A model generated the notes under the pieces. It saw nothing but the letters and a program-made list of their open reading frames with translations. It did not search any database and was not told the DNA's origin. From positions 1-40,113 of IMG/VR virus record IMGVR_UViG_3300023284_000930: a stretch of DNA of 40,113 bases; one strand, written 5' to 3'. Source of the stretch: a virus. The translations under genes and the position numbers were made by a program. Below are positions 1 to 7,474 of this stretch, in pieces (position 1 is the first letter of the stretch; each line of letters begins with the position of its first letter).

Positions 1-2343
1 GTCGTCGGTCATGTCCCTGAATGGGATCTCTTGAGACTCATTGAGCTCATTGGCCACACTAACTCCCAAGGTCTGGAAGAGTTTGATGTTGATTTCTCGG
101 ATCCTCTTCACATCGGCCTGAGTGTTGCCAGCCTGAGCATCGATGTCCAAGTCCATTGGCCTGTATTCCCACAGGTAAGGAAGACCAACCTGGACCACTG
201 ACGCGGCTTTGGCGAGGGTGAGCACTCCTGCAGCACTGACAACCAGGTCAATCACCTTGAATCCATCTGCCAATACAAGGACAGTGGCATTTTTCAGATG
301 CTCCAGGCCTGAAATGGTTGTGGTGGGAGTTGAATCATAAGTAAGTCCGCTATCCACATAGAAAGCATCCTCCTTCTGAGTCCAGATAACTGGATTGAAT
401 CGTTCGATGTATCGGACTGTCACACCATCGATGATTCTATTGACTACAAACCAGACTTCATCTGCTCCGGATCCATAGATGGTCTGGACTGCTTCAAAAG
501 TTCCACTGGTGTCATGGCGATGCCAGGCAATCACATTCTGGTCTCTCTCATAGGTCATTCCAATGAGGTCTGTTCCATTAATACCCCACAGGATGGATTG
601 CTCCTGTTGCTGGTATGCCATGTCCACCATCCCAGTCCTGGTGATGTGCTCAGCCAACTGAGTGAGATCAGGCGCGACGAAATTATCCTGAGTGATGTCG
701 TAGACCAGTTCCCTGAGCTTCTTGCCTTGGCGCTGGAGGAAGAGCACTGTGTTGTTGACCAGGAGGCCAGACACATTCTTGGATCCATAACTGGAGTGTC
801 TCTGAGCAAAGCCATTGGTTGAAGTCAAAGCGCCTTCCAGATCAGTGGCTTTGAAGCTCCATTCTCCTCCTGAGGTTCCAAGAAGGAGGTCTTTTTGTGC
901 AACGATCCACTCAATTTGATTCCTCTCAGTTGCTCCAAGAGTATATCTGAAGCCAGCATCGGCCAAAGAGCTGTAAAGGAAGTTCTCAAGATCATCAGTG
1001 ACCGATCCCCAGAGTGTCTGAGGTTCAAAGGTGGATCCTGCATAGATCATCCGAAGCTGGTATTGTGTGGAAGTCTTGGGAAAGCCTCTGAAGTCTGACC
1101 AGGCTCCTTCCTGCCAGATGTCGCTGGCTGTGGTGGCAATTCCATCACGGATGAAGTCAACCACTGCGATAGTGGTGGAGGTCACAGAAACGATCTTCAC
1201 CAGGCTGTAGATGATGACATCAGGAGTGGTAAGGATTGCGCTGGCATTGGTCTCACTGGTCCAGGCTGTGACATTGATTCTATAGTTTGCTCCATCCGGA
1301 TCCGCTTCTTCAATCAGGATGTCATAGTTGCTGTCATCGGCAGAGGTGAAGATCCCAACTGACTCCCATACTGAGGTCAGAGGATTCTGCCTTTCCACTT
1401 CTGTGGTGGCCGTCCAGGTGCCAAAGGTCTTGTAAGTGACTGAGCCAATAACTGGAATTCCTGAAGTGGCTCCTGTCCCTGACAAAGGACTGGTCACTGA
1501 GGCAGCTGCTCTGCGGTGACCGACTCTCCACTTGGATCCTATATGAGCAGGATCCTGGAATTGAGCCACAGAGCTTGTCATGTTCACTCCGGCTCCAGTG
1601 GTGGCTGCCAAGGTCAGGGTGGTGGCTGTGACATTCTCCTTCAGCATCGGCGGGATGTCGAACTCCACATCTGCCAGAGTCCAGTTGTCATCGGCGATCC
1701 TGGAGAGTTTCTGAGGCGGGTGAAGTGGATGGGTCAAATAGGTTACATCATTGATCTGAGTCCACTGGACCTGGAAGACCTCTGTCTCCAGGTAAGGTGA
1801 AACGAGGTCATAAGGAGCAGTGACGGTGCCTCCAGTTGAATAAGCACCGGGATCAGATACCACGGCATAGTCAAAAGTGGTGGTGGTCGGTGTGGCAGTC
1901 ACCACTGCATTAGTGACATTGTAGCCACCAGGTGTGACCCCTGCCACAGTCACGAAGTCTCCAGGAGCCAATCTATGAACAGTAGCAGTGGTCACGGTGG
2001 CAGTACCAGCCAGCCACGAAGCTGTGGACACAGTCAGAGATGTTGTGACCTGGCCTCCATTACTGAAGAACCTCATATAAATATCGCCAACTTCCAGGAT
2101 GAAAGTGGTGGTGGTTGAAAATTGAAAGTCAATCAGCCTGCTTTTTTTGGCGTTGAATTTCGTGCCAGCAATGAATTGAGTTCCTACCCGCCTCTTGGCC
2201 GGGCCATAGGGAGTGGGAATCAGGTTCCTGAGTGTCTGACAGGCAGCTCCATACTTGTCCAAGTCGATCCTGGAATTGAGCAGGTCTGACCATTCTCCAC
2301 CATTCATGGAGAGCAGACTCTTCTTGGTAACTCCGCGAGCCAT
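1..2343 (-). CDS. Tail nozzle (tail tubular protein B-like), 3' end outside window
   Basis: Starts at ATG 2343 and stays open through 781 codons to the left edge, so the C-terminus is missing. It resembles the podophage gp12-like nozzle family: the N-terminus resembles the family opening (SLLSMNGGEWSDLL, then LRNLIPTPYGPAKRR), a middle segment has the family pattern of a polar stretch before HPLHPPQKLSR (around residue 205), and a later segment reads LRELVYDITQDNFVAPDLT with AYQQQEQSILWGINGTDLIG behind it. Around residues 110-165 there is a Thr/Val-rich beta insertion. Its role would be the distal tube through which DNA leaves the virion. The ATG overlaps the stop of the adaptor gene (TAATG), implying translational coupling. 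Family assignment is from recognised sequence pattern, not a search. Confidence 0.85.
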   Translation of the reverse strand, partial: MARGVTKKSLLSMNGGEWSDLLNSRIDLDKYGAACQTLRNLIPTPYGPAKRRVGTQFIAGTKFNAKKSRLIDFQFSTTTTFILEVGDIYMRFFSNGGQVTTSLTVSTASWLAGTATVTTATVHRLAPGDFVTVAGVTPGGYNVTNAVVTATPTTTTFDYAVVSDPGAYSTGGTVTAPYDLVSPYLETEVFQVQWTQINDVTYLTHPLHPPQKLSRIADDNWTLADVEFDIPPMLKENVTATTLTLAATTGAGVNMTSSVAQFQDPAHIGSKWRVGHRRAAASVTSPLSGTGATSGIPVIGSVTYKTFGTWTATTEVERQNPLTSVWESVGIFTSADDSNYDILIEEADPDGANYRINVTAWTSETNASAILTTPDVIIYSLVKIVSVTSTTIAVVDFIRDGIATTASDIWQEGAWSDFRGFPKTSTQYQLRMIYAGSTFEPQTLWGSVTDDLENFLYSSLADAGFRYTLGATERNQIEWIVAQKDLLLGTSGGEWSFKATDLEGALTSTNGFAQRHSSYGSKNVSGLLVNNTVLFLQRQGKKLRELVYDITQDNFVAPDLTQLAEHITRTGMVDMAYQQQEQSILWGINGTDLIGMTYERDQNVIAWHRHDTSGTFEAVQTIYGSGADEVWFVVNRIIDGVTVRYIERFNPVIWTQKEDAFYVDSGLTYDSTPTTTISGLEHLKNATVLVLADGFKVIDLVVSAAGVLTLAKAASVVQVGLPYLWEYRPMDLDIDAQAGNTQADVKRIREINIKLFQTLGVSVANELNESQEIPFRDMTDD

Positions 2344-2951
2344 TATCCTGCAGGTCCTCGCGTTCGAGCTCTGACCAGCCGGGATTCAGCTGTTGGATCC
2401 CATTGTTTGGTTTTCTTCCGCTTAGTGGAAAGTCTCAGTGCCTTAGGAAGGCTTACATCGTCGTAGTGAGCTCTGAGCTGCAGTGACAGAGCCTCATCCT
2501 GTCTCAGGGAGATTGCCAACTCTGAAGCCACCAGGTCAACCAAAGCGCCAACCATGGATGGAGTCAGTTTGGACTCATCCGTGCTGAGTTGAATGAAGCA
2601 GATGGAAACGGTGTCCACATCGGTCAGGAGCTTATCTCCTTCGATGTCGAAAACATCTGAGTATTGAAGGTCAATGACATCGAGCTGATTCAGCTCACAG
2701 ATGTCTACAAAATTGGGAGGCAGCTGGTATTGGAAAGCCCACTTGTGGTCGGGGGTGGCCAATAGCTGAGTCAGGCTAGTTCTCTCCCTGTGACTGGTCC
2801 AGTTGCCTTCTCCCAGGAGTTCCTCAAAGGCGAGGTCCCACACGTCCCGGATCTTTCTGGCCTGTGTCAGGATTGGATCGTTGAAATCGTTGATTCTTCG
2901 GGATCCAACTTTTGCCAGGATCCGGTTGGCAATCTTCGTCTTGTCGGCCAT
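2343..2951 (-). CDS. Tail adaptor (tail tubular protein A, gp11-like)
   Basis: A 202-residue protein of usual length for T7 gp11-type adaptors, which form the ring between portal and nozzle. Visible family features: an N-terminal helix (KIANRILAKVGSRRINDF), the WDLAFEELLGEGNW segment near residues 38-51, a Y-x-LPPNFVDI strand-turn near residue 75, and a C-terminal helical block with LVASELAISLRQDEA. The last 30 residues are basic. The start has an AGGAG about ten bases upstream. It is directly upstream of, and coupled to, the nozzle gene, the order expected in podoviruses. Confidence 0.88.
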   Translation of the reverse strand: MADKTKIANRILAKVGSRRINDFNDPILTQARKIRDVWDLAFEELLGEGNWTSHRERTSLTQLLATPDHKWAFQYQLPPNFVDICELNQLDVIDLQYSDVFDIEGDKLLTDVDTVSICFIQLSTDESKLTPSMVGALVDLVASELAISLRQDEALSLQLRAHYDDVSLPKALRLSTKRKKTKQWDPTAESRLVRARTRGPAG

Positions 2952-2970
2952 GTGTGAGAGTCTCCTGATT

Positions 2971-3009
2971 TATGGGGGAAACCCTGGAGGAATCTGACAT
3001 CCTCCAGGG
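2971..3009 (-). terminator. Strong hairpin before the tail adaptor gene
   Basis: On the minus strand a perfect 10-bp stem (CCCTGGAGGA / TCCTCCAGGG) with an 8-nt loop is followed by TTTCCCCC. The stem is terminator-grade but the T tract is short, so this may be a partial terminator or an RNA-processing site. It lies 38 bases after the stop of the upstream virion gene, in the only real gap of this part of the operon. Confidence 0.5.
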
Positions 3010-3024
3010 CAGTAACCCAATGAA

Positions 3025-3042
3025 ATCCCAAATAAATGGGAT
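3025..3042 (-). other. Second small hairpin
   Basis: Perfect 6-bp inverted repeat ATCCCA / TGGGAT around an AATAAA-type loop, five bases beyond the stop codon of the 163-residue gene and 15 bases before the larger hairpin. It may protect the 3' end of the upstream message. No T tract follows. Confidence 0.35.
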
Positions 3043-3046
3043 GAGT

Positions 3047-3538
3047 TTAGCTGTTGGCAGCAAAGAAGATGAGGAATCTAAGCTCAGCAGCGGCAGTCAG
3101 CGTGGTAGCTGTTGCAATCGTTGCTTCAATCCAGTCTCCCTGTGTGCCATCATCTGTGGTGATGACAGGATCCTGATTCCGCACACCTGCATTCGCAGTG
3201 AACAAGACAGTACCTCCGGCACTCAAGACGAGTCCATCGGCATAACCATCTGGGTCCAGTGTGTCGCCAATGTCGATCACCAGAGCAGTGCCTGGATTCT
3301 CAGCAATGACAGCTGACAGGTGAGGAATGAGCCTCATTTCTGGATAGTTTCGGCAGATCCGAATAATCTCAGTGGCAACCTCAGTGGCAAGAAGCGTGTA
3401 GAGTCTTTCAATCACTACAACGTCACCTTGCGTGTGGAGTCCACGGATAATCCGATTGCCGAGTTCAGGATTTGCTTCAGCTGAAGTCAAAGCTCCAGCA
3501 GTCTCACCCTGAATGGTGGTGTAATATGGTCCAGCCAT
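3047..3538 (-). CDS. Putative accessory virion protein (decoration-like)
   Basis: 163 residues, not firmly recognised. The N-terminus is polar (MAGPYYTTIQGETAG), the middle is an alpha-helical stretch (IERLYTLLATEVATEIIRI), and the C-terminal half is beta-rich and Gly/Thr/Ala-rich (GDTLDPDGYADGLVLSAGG ... ATIATATTLTAAAELRFL). It sits between capsid and tail adaptor, where podophages often carry head decoration or minor capsid genes, so a virion role is inferred from position. Its ATG overlaps the stop of the preceding gene (TATAATGG), so it is translationally coupled. No export signal. Confidence 0.6.
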   Translation of the reverse strand: MAGPYYTTIQGETAGALTSAEANPELGNRIIRGLHTQGDVVVIERLYTLLATEVATEIIRICRNYPEMRLIPHLSAVIAENPGTALVIDIGDTLDPDGYADGLVLSAGGTVLFTANAGVRNQDPVITTDDGTQGDWIEATIATATTLTAAAELRFLIFFAANS

Positions 3539-3867
3539 TATACTTTTCCTTTCCAGTTAGCGAATTTTCCAGCGTAGGCTTTCGGATGAAACCGACTTAG
3601 CCAGGCCACAAATTCTGGGGTTTTATCGCCCATAGCAGGATTCTGTTCAGGTGCCGCAGGAATTACTCCGGCCTCTTCAGCAGCGTCCCACTCGGCATCC
3701 ATGACCAGTGCGGCCTTTTCAACTGCCTTGAGCCTAGCCTTGGTGGCGTTGGCTTGAGCTTCGACAACGGCTTCATCAGCTTTATCAGCTGCAGTGGCCT
3801 TTGTCTGAGCATCCTTGGCAATCTTCTTGGCTACAGAAGCCTTTTCAGGTGCTTGTGAATTAGTCAT
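3538..3867 (-). CDS. Alanine/lysine-rich protein with a GDKTP motif
   Basis: 109 residues. The first 60 residues form an Ala/Lys/Glu helix, probably coiled coil (KIAKDAQTKATAADKADE). The C-terminus carries GDKTPEFVAWLSRFHP followed by a basic end. The same motif occurs in the 215-residue gene at 6085-6732 (GDKTPKYVQWLARYKK). The shared peptide in two genes on either side of the capsid suggests a common binding partner, perhaps a capsid or scaffold surface. Function unknown; virion or assembly role inferred. Confidence 0.6.
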   Translation of the reverse strand: MTNSQAPEKASVAKKIAKDAQTKATAADKADEAVVEAQANATKARLKAVEKAALVMDAEWDAAEEAGVIPAAPEQNPAMGDKTPEFVAWLSRFHPKAYAGKFANWKGKV

Positions 3868-3879
3868 AGAATGCTTTGC

Positions 3880-4782
3880 TTAGGGTGATTCGTCAGCATA
3901 GACCAGGACCACTTTTTCTTCTTCAAGACGAGTGGCTCCCAGACCCATGACAGTGCGAATTTGGATGGTTTCGTTAAGGTCATCCCTGATGGAGATCTTA
4001 ACCTTCTTTTCCTTGGAGATTCCAAGGACAACGCCTGAGCGTTGGTATGCGATGCAAGTCCGGACATCTGTGCTAGAGTCCAGAGTGAGCAGCTCAGTGA
4101 TGACGAAATCAAATCCACCGAAGCGGGTAAGCGTTCCATCAACCAGAGCTCTGACGCTATTGTAGTCAGCATTCTTCACTTCCTCGACATCATTCAAGAG
4201 GTCAAAGATTTGTTGAGCTGCAACTACAATGAATCTGCCCTCCATATCGACCTCATTGGCATCCAAAATCTGCTTTGTTTTAAGCAGCTTGGCCAAGGTG
4301 AGGCCTGAATTGGCAGGAGCTCCAGATTTCACATAGTTGACAGCTACCTTTTGGGAGGCAGGGACATCAACTTGAGTGGTTCCGTCCTCTCCGATAAAGG
4401 CAGTGCCTTCCATCGCAGCGATAAGAACCTCATCCATGGTGCGCTTGGCAGCCATGGCGTGACTCTGGACATGCTCAGATTCGGGTTTGGGCAATTCGCC
4501 AAGTGCCACATCATCGAATTCGTCGATGTAAGTGACTTCGTCATATCCTTTCGGACGCAACCAGCGTTTTGCCATTGAAGTGTTTGATGGGACAGTCTTG
4601 CCGTTTCGCGTGGTGATAAGGCGCATCTTGGATTTCCCTAATTGGGAGAAGGTGCGTTCCTTACCATTCACGGTCACCCGCATAGTCTTTCCCTCCAGCC
4701 GGGACTCTTTCTGTTGTACCAGATGAGTCCAATTGTCTCCGAAGTCAGTTTGAAAATGCTCCGGTAATTGTGTTAATGACAT
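3880..4782 (-). CDS. Major capsid protein
   Basis: 300 residues. The pattern fits a podophage major capsid family of about 300-340 residues: F-Q-T-D-F near the N-terminus, LVQQKESRLEG, the YIDEFDDVALGELPKPES segment (about 85-102), a helical MAAKRTMDEVLIAAMEG block, then SGLTLAKLLKTKQIL (159-173), RFIVVAAQQIFDLL (183-196) and a C-terminal strand ending LGATRLEEEKVVLVY. It would form the icosahedral shell around DNA. It is separated from the scaffold gene by a terminator and a 180-base leader and has no Shine-Dalgarno sequence: the leader just before ATG is A/T-rich (AAGTTTTTCAACC). That suggests its own promoter and separate expression control. Confidence 0.88.
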   Translation of the reverse strand: MSLTQLPEHFQTDFGDNWTHLVQQKESRLEGKTMRVTVNGKERTFSQLGKSKMRLITTRNGKTVPSNTSMAKRWLRPKGYDEVTYIDEFDDVALGELPKPESEHVQSHAMAAKRTMDEVLIAAMEGTAFIGEDGTTQVDVPASQKVAVNYVKSGAPANSGLTLAKLLKTKQILDANEVDMEGRFIVVAAQQIFDLLNDVEEVKNADYNSVRALVDGTLTRFGGFDFVITELLTLDSSTDVRTCIAYQRSGVVLGISKEKKVKISIRDDLNETIQIRTVMGLGATRLEEEKVVLVYADESP

Positions 4783-4965
4783 GGTTGAAAAACTTAATGG
4801 TTTTTGTCGGATCCCAACTCTGAAGAACTGGGAAGTTCATTCAGCTTTTAGGTGTCCGACCATGTCGGGCTTACTCGCCTACACTGGACCAGGCTCATGA
4901 AGAGGTGTCTGGTCCGGCTGTGATGGGTCTGAAGTTGAAGCCAGGTGGCGCTCCTGGTCAATGGT
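4783..4965 (-). promoter_or_regulatory. Structured leader of the capsid gene
   Basis: About 180 non-coding bases between a terminator and the capsid ATG. Inverted repeats: GGACCAG/CTGGTCC (4886-4892 with 4909-4915), CCGAC/GTCGG with a 3-nt spacer (4856-4860 with 4864-4868), and GAACT/AGTTC with a 4-nt loop. A promoter must lie here if the upstream terminator works, but I cannot point to convincing -35/-10 boxes. Confidence 0.4.
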
Positions 4966-4995
4966 AAAAAAAAGGAGGCCATCCCTGACCTCCTT
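4966..4995 (-). terminator. Rho-independent terminator between scaffold and capsid
   Basis: On the minus strand, stem AAGGAGGTCA / TGGCCTCCTT (10 pairs with one G-U) closed by a GGGA tetraloop and running into an 8-base T tract, two of whose Ts are shared with the stem. It lies 26 bases after the scaffold stop codon. This is the most convincing intrinsic terminator in the window. Confidence 0.85.
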
Positions 4996-5020
4996 CCTAA
5001 TAATCAATTAATCGGTAAAC

Positions 5021-6088
5021 CTACGTTTTCAAGAGTCCAAGCTTTCGGGCTTTTTTGTCAAGTGCTTGCTTAGCAGAAATGGCATCTTCATGCATTGGAT
5101 CTTCAGCGTCGTTGTAGGCTTTTCCCCATCGTGAATGCTCGCCACTGACAATGGAGAGAGCTTCTTCTCTGGGATTTTCACCAGAGCCTCCACCTCCACC
5201 CATGCCTGATAAATCGTCCTCCTTGGACAGCTTGGAAATCTCAGCTGCCATCAGAACAACTTTGTGAGACTTGAATTCTGGTGAGTTGACTGTGAAGCCA
5301 TCAATGGCCATGATCTCAATTCCTCTACCAGCCAGAAGAATGGTCTCATTGTATTTGTCACCTGTGACTTTCTTCAGCTCCTTGGTTTCAGAAACAATCT
5401 GAGCATCGATGGCAGCCTGGATTTCACCAGGTCCAGCCTTGGCCTGTTCCATCTGAGCAGCAAAGAGTTCAGCTGCCAGCTCCGGTGAAGCATTGTGTTT
5501 ATGAAGGATCTTGGCATAGTTTTCAGCCTGTAGGCCATTCCAGATGGTCTCATCAACGTCATCCGGTTTATCAAACTTGTAGCCAGTGGGCTCATCCGGA
5601 GTCCTGTTGAGAGTCTTCATCAGAGCAGATCGCTCCTCAAGGACTTCCTTTGGAGCATCGGATGGAAGTGGTTGCAGTCCTTTCTTCCCTGCCACGTTCA
5701 GTGCGTTACTAAACCCACCAAGCAAGGCTTCCATGGTATCATACTTGCAAAAGGTCTCCTTGTGGCCTACCAGGTGAGCTGGAAGATTATCAAAATTGTC
5801 TTTGTTCAGATTCCCATGCTCATCATAAAGGCCAGTCAGAAAGTTGCCACTCTGGCCACCTCCATCTCCGGAGCCACCAGAACCATCGTCAGAGCCACCG
5901 GAGCCACCAGAACCATCGTCAGAGCCACCGGAGCCACCCTCACCACCTGAGAGGAGTGTTGTAGTGCCTGAACCGCCTTCTCCATCTCCGGAGCCACCCT
6001 CACCACTGCCTGAGCCACCGGAGCCGCCTCCAGCTCCGTCATCGCCTTCCATGAGGCGAAAATTGTTCCAATCGGTTGAATACTTCAT
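5021..6088 (-). CDS. Capsid scaffold/assembly protein
   Basis: 355 residues. Residues 15-85 are almost only Gly, Ser, Asp and Glu in GSGGSDDGSG-type repeats, a disordered acidic region. Residues 86-300 are mainly helical (e.g. YAKILHKHNASPELAAELFAAQMEQAKAG), followed by a Gly-rich linker and a basic C-terminal helix (ISAKQALDKKARKLGLLKT), the part that binds capsid protein in known scaffolds. Placed between portal and capsid as in T7 gp9, which guides procapsid assembly and is absent from the mature virion. The identity rests on position, acidity and the basic tail; sequence similarity was not tested. Confidence 0.78.
   Translation of the reverse strand: MKYSTDWNNFRLMEGDDGAGGGSGGSGSGEGGSGDGEGGSGTTTLLSGGEGGSGGSDDGSGGSGGSDDGSGGSGDGGGQSGNFLTGLYDEHGNLNKDNFDNLPAHLVGHKETFCKYDTMEALLGGFSNALNVAGKKGLQPLPSDAPKEVLEERSALMKTLNRTPDEPTGYKFDKPDDVDETIWNGLQAENYAKILHKHNASPELAAELFAAQMEQAKAGPGEIQAAIDAQIVSETKELKKVTGDKYNETILLAGRGIEIMAIDGFTVNSPEFKSHKVVLMAAEISKLSKEDDLSGMGGGGGSGENPREEALSIVSGEHSRWGKAYNDAEDPMHEDAISAKQALDKKARKLGLLKT
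5871..5930 (-). repeat. Tandem 30-bp repeat in the scaffold gene
   Basis: Two exact copies of a 30-bp unit (5871-5900 and 5901-5930) plus the first bases of a third. It encodes the ten-residue unit GSGGSDDGSG. Exact identity at DNA level suggests recent slippage and possible length variation between strains. Confidence 0.9.
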
Positions 6089-6732
6089 CCTCTGATCATC
6101 CTCACTGTTGGAATTACACCACCGTCTTCACGCCGATCTTCCACTGTGGCATCAGCATCCCAGTCATACATCTCATCGTTTTCGTTGTCGGCCAACTTAA
6201 CTGTGAGGATAGATTTCCGGTCAGCGATGATCCTTTGATCTTTCGAAATGAGTTTGTTCACATCATAGTCCATGCCGTCCAGATTCTCATAGATTGGCTC
6301 CTTCTGAGGGACATCCACCCAGACTCCAGTGTCTTCATTGCGGATCTTGGCCACCCATTCATTGTAACCAACCAAATGCTGCAGCTGCTTGCAGTTAAAT
6401 GAGGCAATAAACTCTGCCTTCTTATACCTGGCCAGCCATTGGACATATTTAGGAGTCTTATCTCCCAGCCTTGGATTCCAGCGTGGCTTCTTTGGGATGT
6501 TCTCATTGGTTTCAATCGCTTCTGAGGTCAGGCCTGTATACTTCCAGCCTTTGTCATTCAGGTGCCGAATGATGGCCACCTTGTAGTTTAGCTTCCCTTC
6601 TCTGATGGAGACAATTCCTGTCTCTGCGTTGTAGTCGGCCATCTCTTCTGTGGTTCCATGATCAGTCCTGGTTATTACTCCAGCATCTTGGTCCACATTG
6701 TAGACGACTAGGTCTCTGGGTGGTTGTGGCAT
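6085..6732 (-). CDS. Unknown structural-region protein with a GDKTP motif
   Basis: 215 residues, not recognised. Residues about 90-117 contain NPRLGDKTPKYVQWLARYKK, matching the motif in the 109-residue protein encoded at 3538-3867. The N-terminus is beta-like (DLVVYNVDQDAGVITRTDHG), and the C-terminal third is acidic (DNENDEMYDWDADATVEDRR). The start has an AAGGAG seven bases upstream. It overlaps the scaffold start by four bases, so the two are co-translated. A head-assembly role is inferred from neighbours only. Confidence 0.6.
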   Translation of the reverse strand: MPQPPRDLVVYNVDQDAGVITRTDHGTTEEMADYNAETGIVSIREGKLNYKVAIIRHLNDKGWKYTGLTSEAIETNENIPKKPRWNPRLGDKTPKYVQWLARYKKAEFIASFNCKQLQHLVGYNEWVAKIRNEDTGVWVDVPQKEPIYENLDGMDYDVNKLISKDQRIIADRKSILTVKLADNENDEMYDWDADATVEDRREDGGVIPTVRMIRG

Positions 6733-6743
6733 AATTTAACTCC

Positions 6744-7073
6744 TTACTTCTTAACTTTGGGTTTATTGGGTGTTTTATTCTCTTTAAATTCGCAGTACTC
6801 ATTCATCTGACAGAAGAGCATTTTCATGCCATCGGTCAGCGCCGCCTTCAGTGGATCATAGGTGATAATGTTTTTCATCTGTCCGGATGCTGGATCCATC
6901 AGAGTGTCATGATTGGCCACAAAGGATGGGAGCTCCATCCTGGCCAGCCTCCGGAGTTCGTCCCAGAGGATCTTCTGAGCTACTGTTCGGTTGGCGTTGG
7001 TTCCTAATTGTTTTTTGAAGGCTCTTGTTAGTTTGATGGAAGGAGCCTGCGCTTCCTCTTGTTCTTTACTCAT
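6744..7073 (-). CDS. Unknown small protein
   Basis: 109 residues, basic at both ends (KLTRAFKKQLGTNANRTVAQK near the start; TPNKPKVKK at the end), with a helical middle (KILWDELRRLARMELPSF). Overlaps the preceding gene by eight bases and precedes the GDKTP gene by eleven, so it belongs to the portal-scaffold transcription unit. No recognised domain. Could bind nucleic acid or the portal, but nothing in the sequence decides this. Confidence 0.55.
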   Translation of the reverse strand: MSKEQEEAQAPSIKLTRAFKKQLGTNANRTVAQKILWDELRRLARMELPSFVANHDTLMDPASGQMKNIITYDPLKAALTDGMKMLFCQMNEYCEFKENKTPNKPKVKK

Positions 7074-7278
7074 ACCACTCTTGTCTCCTGCGAGTTGCCA
7101 TGTCGAAAGTGTCTAGGCATTGGCGCAAGTATTCAGCAAGGATGAAGTCTGGCGTATCGCTCCCATTCTCTATTGAATGAGAGTTGATAAGTCTGTCCAG
7201 TTCCCATTGGAACGAACCTTTTGGAGGATGGAATGGCTTGATCGGATCTGGTAGATCTATGGTTTTTTCTGTTGTCAT
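7066..7278 (-). CDS. Unknown small acidic protein
   Basis: 70 residues: a Pro-rich start (DLPDPIKPFHPPKG) followed by two helices (FQWELDRLINSH and ILAEYLRQCLDTFDMATRRRQ). The leader before ATG is A/T-rich without a Shine-Dalgarno sequence (CCCCAATAATT). Follows the 57-residue gene by 20 bases. No family recognised. Confidence 0.5.
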   Translation of the reverse strand: MTTEKTIDLPDPIKPFHPPKGSFQWELDRLINSHSIENGSDTPDFILAEYLRQCLDTFDMATRRRQEWYE

Positions 7279-7298
7279 AATTATTGGGGTTGGGTTAA

Positions 7299-7472
7299 TT
7301 ACGCCGCCGCAAGCGGCTCGTTTTTGCAGTCAATTCTTGTACTGTAAACTTCGTCAATTGCAGTCCATGCTTCAAGCTCTGCATCCCACTTCTGGGTTAT
7401 TTTGCATACCCTAGTTTTATATAAACTCAGCTTTCGGTATCTTCGCAACACCCTTATTTGTCCGTCTTTCAT
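7299..7472 (-). CDS. 57-residue protein directly after portal
   Basis: A short open frame beginning ATG at 7472, two bases after the portal stop codon, and ending TAA at 7299. It starts MKDGQIRVLRRYRKLSLYK and is basic in the first half, then contains CKITQKWDAELEAWTAIDEV and ends KNEPLAAA. The tight spacing (TAA TC ATG) argues for coupled translation and it fills what would otherwise be a 196-base gap. Beta-strand-like alternation is visible but no family is recognised. Confidence 0.6.
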   Translation of the reverse strand: MKDGQIRVLRRYRKLSLYKTRVCKITQKWDAELEAWTAIDEVYSTRIDCKNEPLAAA

Positions 7473-7474
7473 GA

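Noticed and set aside
4705-4833. Short minus-strand frame overlapping the capsid start (begins at an ATG in the capsid leader)
   Set aside because: About 31 codons, no ribosome-binding site, out of frame with capsid; could be chance. Only worth revisiting if capsid translation proves to be coupled.
4856-4868. Five-bp stem with a 3-nt loop in the capsid leader as an N4-type hairpin promoter
   Set aside because: The loop centre is not a purine and no virion RNA polymerase is visible in the window.
5850-6050. Repeats as a CRISPR array
   Set aside because: The repeats are tandem without spacers and encode a Gly/Ser/Asp linker in frame.
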